A stretch of DNA of 8,797 nucleotides, from NCBI GenBank assembly GCA_007125875.1, contig SLCI01000126.1:1-8797 (forward strand). The letters are read 5' to 3'. Of this stretch, positions 6,943 through 8,797 are shown in pieces. Under the pieces are notes generated by a model, which ran no database searches, was not told the DNA's origin, and worked only from the letters and a program-made list of their open reading frames with translations. Position 1 is the stretch's first letter. Each line of letters begins with the position of its first letter. Origin of the DNA: Kiritimatiellia bacterium (GTDB lineage Bacteria > Verrucomicrobiota > Kiritimatiellia > SLAD01). A program made the translations under genes and the position numbers.

Positions 6943-7095
6943 GCCGACCGCAGAGGGTCGGCCTACAACAGGGTGAACGCGAACAATCGGCCACGCCGAA
7001 ACGGCGACCCGCAAGCGGGCGCCCTACAAGTTCCGAGCGCCGACCACATAGGTCGACCTACAACCGAAAAGAACCGCCTCACGGCGGCCCTACAA
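6943..7095 (-). repeat. Array of four REP-like hairpins with GTAG foot
   Basis: Four GC-rich hairpins each end in CCTACAA on the plus strand. Unit 1 is 6943-6968 (GCCGACC/GGTCGGC), unit 2 is 7003-7029 (GGCG-A-CCCGC/GCGGG-CGCC), unit 3 is 7039-7063 (CGACC/GGTCG) and unit 4 is 7074-7095 (CCGCC/GGCGG). On the minus strand each reads TTGTAGG followed by the stem, so all four carry GTAG at the 5' foot in the same orientation. GTAG 5' of a stem-loop is the hallmark of REP sequences processed by RAYT (TnpA-REP, Y1 transposase family) enzymes in enterobacteria. Stem sequences differ between units while the foot is constant. Units 2 to 4 start about 35 bp apart. No RAYT gene is in the window. Confidence 0.8.
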
Positions 7096-7137
7096 GCCAA
7101 CAAATGTGCCGACACTCGGAGCAACGGATTATAATCG

Positions 7138-8130
7138 TCAGCGCAGACCAAGCCTTTTCAGTGCGTTCACAAAATCGGAGGGCAAGGGAGCCTTCACTGT
7201 CACCGGTTGATTGCCGTCTCCAATCGGAGCCGCGAAAGATGAGGCATGCAGCAATTGCCTGGGCACTTGGCGGAATCGCTGATCGGTCAGTTTCATGGTG
7301 CAGTATTGCCGATCCCCCACAATCGGATGTCCGATCTGTGCCAGATGCTTGCGGATCTGATGCGTCCGCCCCGTATCAATACGAACGCGTAGATGCGACA
7401 CATCTCGCCCAACACGCAGCACTTGCACATGCGTCGTGGCCGGCAGATCATCAATCGGCTTCGCGATGCTCAGGCCCCGCTCCAATACCCCGTGCACCAC
7501 CGCCTCATACACCTTCGTGATGTTGCCGGCCCGAAACTGTTCGACCATCAGATCAAACGCATTCGCACTCTTGGCCAGACACAAACAGCCAGTGGTATCT
7601 CTGTCCAGTCGGTGAACGGCGCGCACTTTTCCAGCACGCGATGAACCCGTCTCATACCCGTTTCCAGTACTTTTCGGTCTATTCTCCGAGGACGTGACGG
7701 AGCACGTCCCTCCAGAATGCTTCTGTAGTAACTGGTTCTGCTTAGCGTGTACCGGAGGGGCAACCTCTGTGTTGTCCTGAGAATGTACCGAAAAGTTATA
7801 GCAACGGGTATCGTTCAGGCGTGTCTCGACGCTGTTTGCGCCGTTGGACAAGATTCTCGGCGGCTTATTCGCCACGATGTAGTCAGCGTTCTGCCAAAGG
7901 ACTTCGATCTCAAGCTGCTTGCGGGCAGGTGTAACGTGCGCTTCATGCACCTCCACCACATCGCCCTGCTTGAGGCGATGCTTGGCCATCCATACGCGCC
8001 GGCCATTAACGAATACGCATCGTGCATCAAGAAGCGCCTTCGCTTTTCGGAGCGAACAATCGCGGGTAGACGCCAGAAAGTCGACCAAGCTGGAACCGAC
8101 CGATTGTTTTTTGACAGAATAGCGCTGCAT
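7138..8130 (-). CDS. RluA-family pseudouridine synthase with S4 domain, carrying an in-frame repeat insertion
   Basis: The 330-residue protein isomerises uridine to pseudouridine in rRNA or tRNA; the target site is unknown. An N-terminal S4 RNA-binding domain (about 12-62) contains S-L-R-K-A-K-A-L-L-D and V-F-V-N-G-R-R-V. The catalytic domain starts at I-V-A-N-K-P-P (85-91). The motif A-V-H-R-L-D-R-D-T-T-G (171-181) carries the expected nucleophile D176. G-R-T-H-Q-I-R-K-H-L (254-263) and P-I-V-G-D-R-Q-Y (269-276) follow. Between S-V-E-T-R-L and V-R-A-V-H-R-L-D there are 63 residues where I would expect about ten. The excess is residues 107-159, encoded by copy 2 of the 158-bp element. The frame is preserved, so the enzyme may still work with a surface loop. 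It starts 4 bp after the stop of the upstream gene, with a weak AGG overlapping that stop, so coupled translation is likely. Confidence 0.93.
   Translation of the reverse strand: MQRYSVKKQSVGSSLVDFLASTRDCSLRKAKALLDARCVFVNGRRVWMAKHRLKQGDVVEVHEAHVTPARKQLEIEVLWQNADYIVANKPPRILSNGANSVETRLNDTRCYNFSVHSQDNTEVAPPVHAKQNQLLQKHSGGTCSVTSSENRPKSTGNGYETGSSRAGKVRAVHRLDRDTTGCLCLAKSANAFDLMVEQFRAGNITKVYEAVVHGVLERGLSIAKPIDDLPATTHVQVLRVGRDVSHLRVRIDTGRTHQIRKHLAQIGHPIVGDRQYCTMKLTDQRFRQVPRQLLHASSFAAPIGDGNQPVTVKAPLPSDFVNALKRLGLR
7654..7811 (-). repeat. 158-bp terminal-inverted-repeat element, copy 2 (inside the pseudouridine synthase gene)
   Basis: Read on the minus strand, this copy aligns end to end with copy 1 (72-229): 147 of 158 bases are identical with no indels. 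The termini are ATACCCGTT and AACGGGTAT, and 27 of 33 terminal positions pair. Relative to copy 1, the A-T pair at element positions 6 and 153 has become C-G on both sides, a compensatory change. The A-C mismatch at 24/135 is G-C here. Arm B gains a pair (GGACGTG/CACGTCC). It is translated from the second base of codon 107 through codon 159. At element positions 81-83 copy 1 has TGA in this frame and copy 2 has TTA. No clear target-site duplication is visible, although 158 bp needs at least one extra base to keep frame. Confidence 0.92.
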
Positions 8131-8134
8131 GCGC

Positions 8135-8797
8135 CTATTCTATGACAAGACGATAAATTTGGAAGTGTTCGTTTGTGCCCGCCACAAATCCGGTCACGCG
8201 GTTGGTGGCCGTGAACTGACCCGCAGACGCCCAAACCTGATCGATCAAATTGGTGGAGGCATCCACGCGATAATTCCAGTTGGTACGTAAATGATCCCAT
8301 GCAATTTCCGGGCCCGATGCAAGCGGGATCTGTATGTCAGCCGCTACCGGTAACAGGTCAAGAAAGATGTTGCGAATGCGATACCCTTGGGCTGACTCGG
8401 TCTCGACACCAACATCAATCCGGAATTCCTGCACATTCGAGAGGATATCAGTCAGTTGACCTCCATTGACGGATTGCCAGAAAGAGGTCGCGGTCGCCGT
8501 CACTGGCACCGCAATCTGATTCCATGAGCCCACCGTTGTCGCGCGCCCAGTGACGTCGCTGACCACCCCTGCCCCGTCGGCGCTGAGCGTGATCGTCAAG
8601 CCATCGGGTAAGGCATCCTCCGGATAGAACTCGAATCCAATCAATTGAACTCCAGCAGCCGAGTAGTCACCGACAAACTGGGCACTTGAAGCCACACTGC
8701 CACCGGTCAGGCTGGAGGAACGGGTCGTCGGTGAACCTATCGCATCGAAGGCGAGGTGGACCGCTCCGGTGGCCCAGCTCCATACGGAATCTGGATC
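8135..8797 (-). CDS. C-terminal part of a secreted beta-sandwich-type protein (5' end outside the window)
   Basis: The frame is open from the right edge to a TAG at 8137-8135 and gives 221 codons including the stop. The GTG at 8695 is internal, because the frame continues upstream with a similar composition (for example F-D-A-I-G-S-P-T-T). The sequence is rich in Ser, Thr, Gly and Val with few Lys or Cys, as in exported beta-proteins. The first two thirds resemble a carbohydrate-binding-like jelly roll: F-V-G-D-Y-S-A-A-G-V, then E-F-R-I-D-V-G-V and Y-R-I-R-N-I-F. The last 45 residues form a separate tail, N-Y-R-V-D-A-S-T-N-L through F-Q-I-Y-R-L-V-I-E, common at the ends of PVC-group secreted proteins. 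There is no PEP-CTERM-like membrane anchor. The domain assignment is by overall look only. The pseudouridine synthase gene starts 4 bp downstream. Confidence 0.8.
   Translation of the reverse strand, partial: DPDSVWSWATGAVHLAFDAIGSPTTRSSSLTGGSVASSAQFVGDYSAAGVQLIGFEFYPEDALPDGLTITLSADGAGVVSDVTGRATTVGSWNQIAVPVTATATSFWQSVNGGQLTDILSNVQEFRIDVGVETESAQGYRIRNIFLDLLPVAADIQIPLASGPEIAWDHLRTNWNYRVDASTNLIDQVWASAGQFTATNRVTGFVAGTNEHFQIYRLVIE

Larger units (their letters stand above)
6455..7137. other. 683-bp convergent intergenic region, mosaic of palindromes
   Basis: I see no convincing gene here. The open frames in it are short, overlap on both strands and translate palindromes. The content from left to right is: small imperfect hairpins (GGGGT/ACCCC around 6476-6498 and GTGGG/CCCAC at 6502-6516), a 13-bp-stem hairpin (6638-6671), two adjacent hairpins (6673-6710), GCCAAG/CTTGGC (6723-6728 with 6742-6747), an ATCACG/CGTGAT palindrome (6812-6828), a heptamer tandem repeat (6854-6881), the four-unit REP-like array (6943-7095) and the palindrome GATTATAATC (7127-7136). 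None is followed by a T-run, so no standard intrinsic terminator can be named. The hairpins together could still end transcription or protect the 3' ends of both convergent transcripts. Confidence 0.8.

Noticed and set aside
6943..7095. CRISPR array
   Set aside because: Only a short foot is constant, the stems vary, spacing is uneven at the first unit, and there are no uniform spacers or cas genes.
7127..7136. GATTATAATC as a promoter -10 box on both strands
   Set aside because: It contains TATAAT, but no acceptable -35 box lies 16 to 18 bp away on the plus strand, and both neighbouring genes converge on it.
6837..7520. 227-codon plus-strand open frame across the REP array and into the pseudouridine synthase gene
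   Set aside because: Its first half translates palindromic repeats and its second half is antisense to the C-terminal half of a well-supported gene.
7640..7825. Clean target-site duplication flanking copy 2
   Set aside because: The flanks GAACG and GAGACG are only loosely similar, and the flanks of copy 1 do not match each other, so no duplication can be claimed.
8693..8695. GTG as the start of the right-edge gene
   Set aside because: The same frame stays open to the window edge with similar composition and no ribosome-binding site precedes the GTG, so it is an internal valine.

Overview
The window looks like bacterial chromosome, most likely from the PVC group (Kiritimatiellota, Verrucomicrobiota or Lentisphaerota). 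That placement is an inference. It rests on secreted-type proteins ending in F/I-Y-R motifs at both window edges, a long eukaryote-like IleS2, and convergent intergenic space full of short GC-rich palindromes. No ribosomal or other phylogenetic marker RNA is present.

Layout: the 3' end of a plus-strand gene (1-72) converges on ileS (minus, 248-3376). The gap between them is almost wholly one 158-bp inverted-repeat element (72-229). A small DUF420/CtaM-like membrane protein gene (minus, 3434-3862) lies 57 bp upstream of ileS. Across a 127-bp divergent gap comes a plus-strand pair: a YgjV-like membrane protein with a GNAT-like C-terminal domain (3990-4649), joined by a GTGA overlap to a YejA-type periplasmic solute-binding protein (4646-6454). 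No permease or ATPase gene follows. Next are 683 bp without a convincing gene (6455-7137), filled with hairpins, a degenerate heptamer repeat and four REP-like hairpins that all end in CCTACAA (GTAG at the foot on the minus strand). An S4/RluA-type pseudouridine synthase gene (minus, 7138-8130) follows. Four bases upstream of its start is the stop codon of a partial secreted beta-sandwich-type gene that runs off the right edge (8135-8797).

The main result is a second copy of the 158-bp element inside the pseudouridine synthase gene (7654-7811). It is the same length as the intergenic copy, has no indels and differs at 11 positions (about 93% identity). It is read in frame as about 53 extra residues between the KPP motif and the catalytic HRLD motif, and all recognisable catalytic motifs remain intact. 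The intergenic copy has a TGA in the equivalent frame where the genic copy has TTA. The two copies also show an exact compensatory base-pair change in their terminal stems (A-T versus C-G) and can both be drawn as a four-armed fold. This resembles, in concept, the protein-coding palindromic elements of Rickettsia. I cannot say without a search whether this family has been described.

The remaining genes are housekeeping (tRNA charging, RNA modification, probable oxidase maturation) or envelope/uptake functions. They do not form one pathway.
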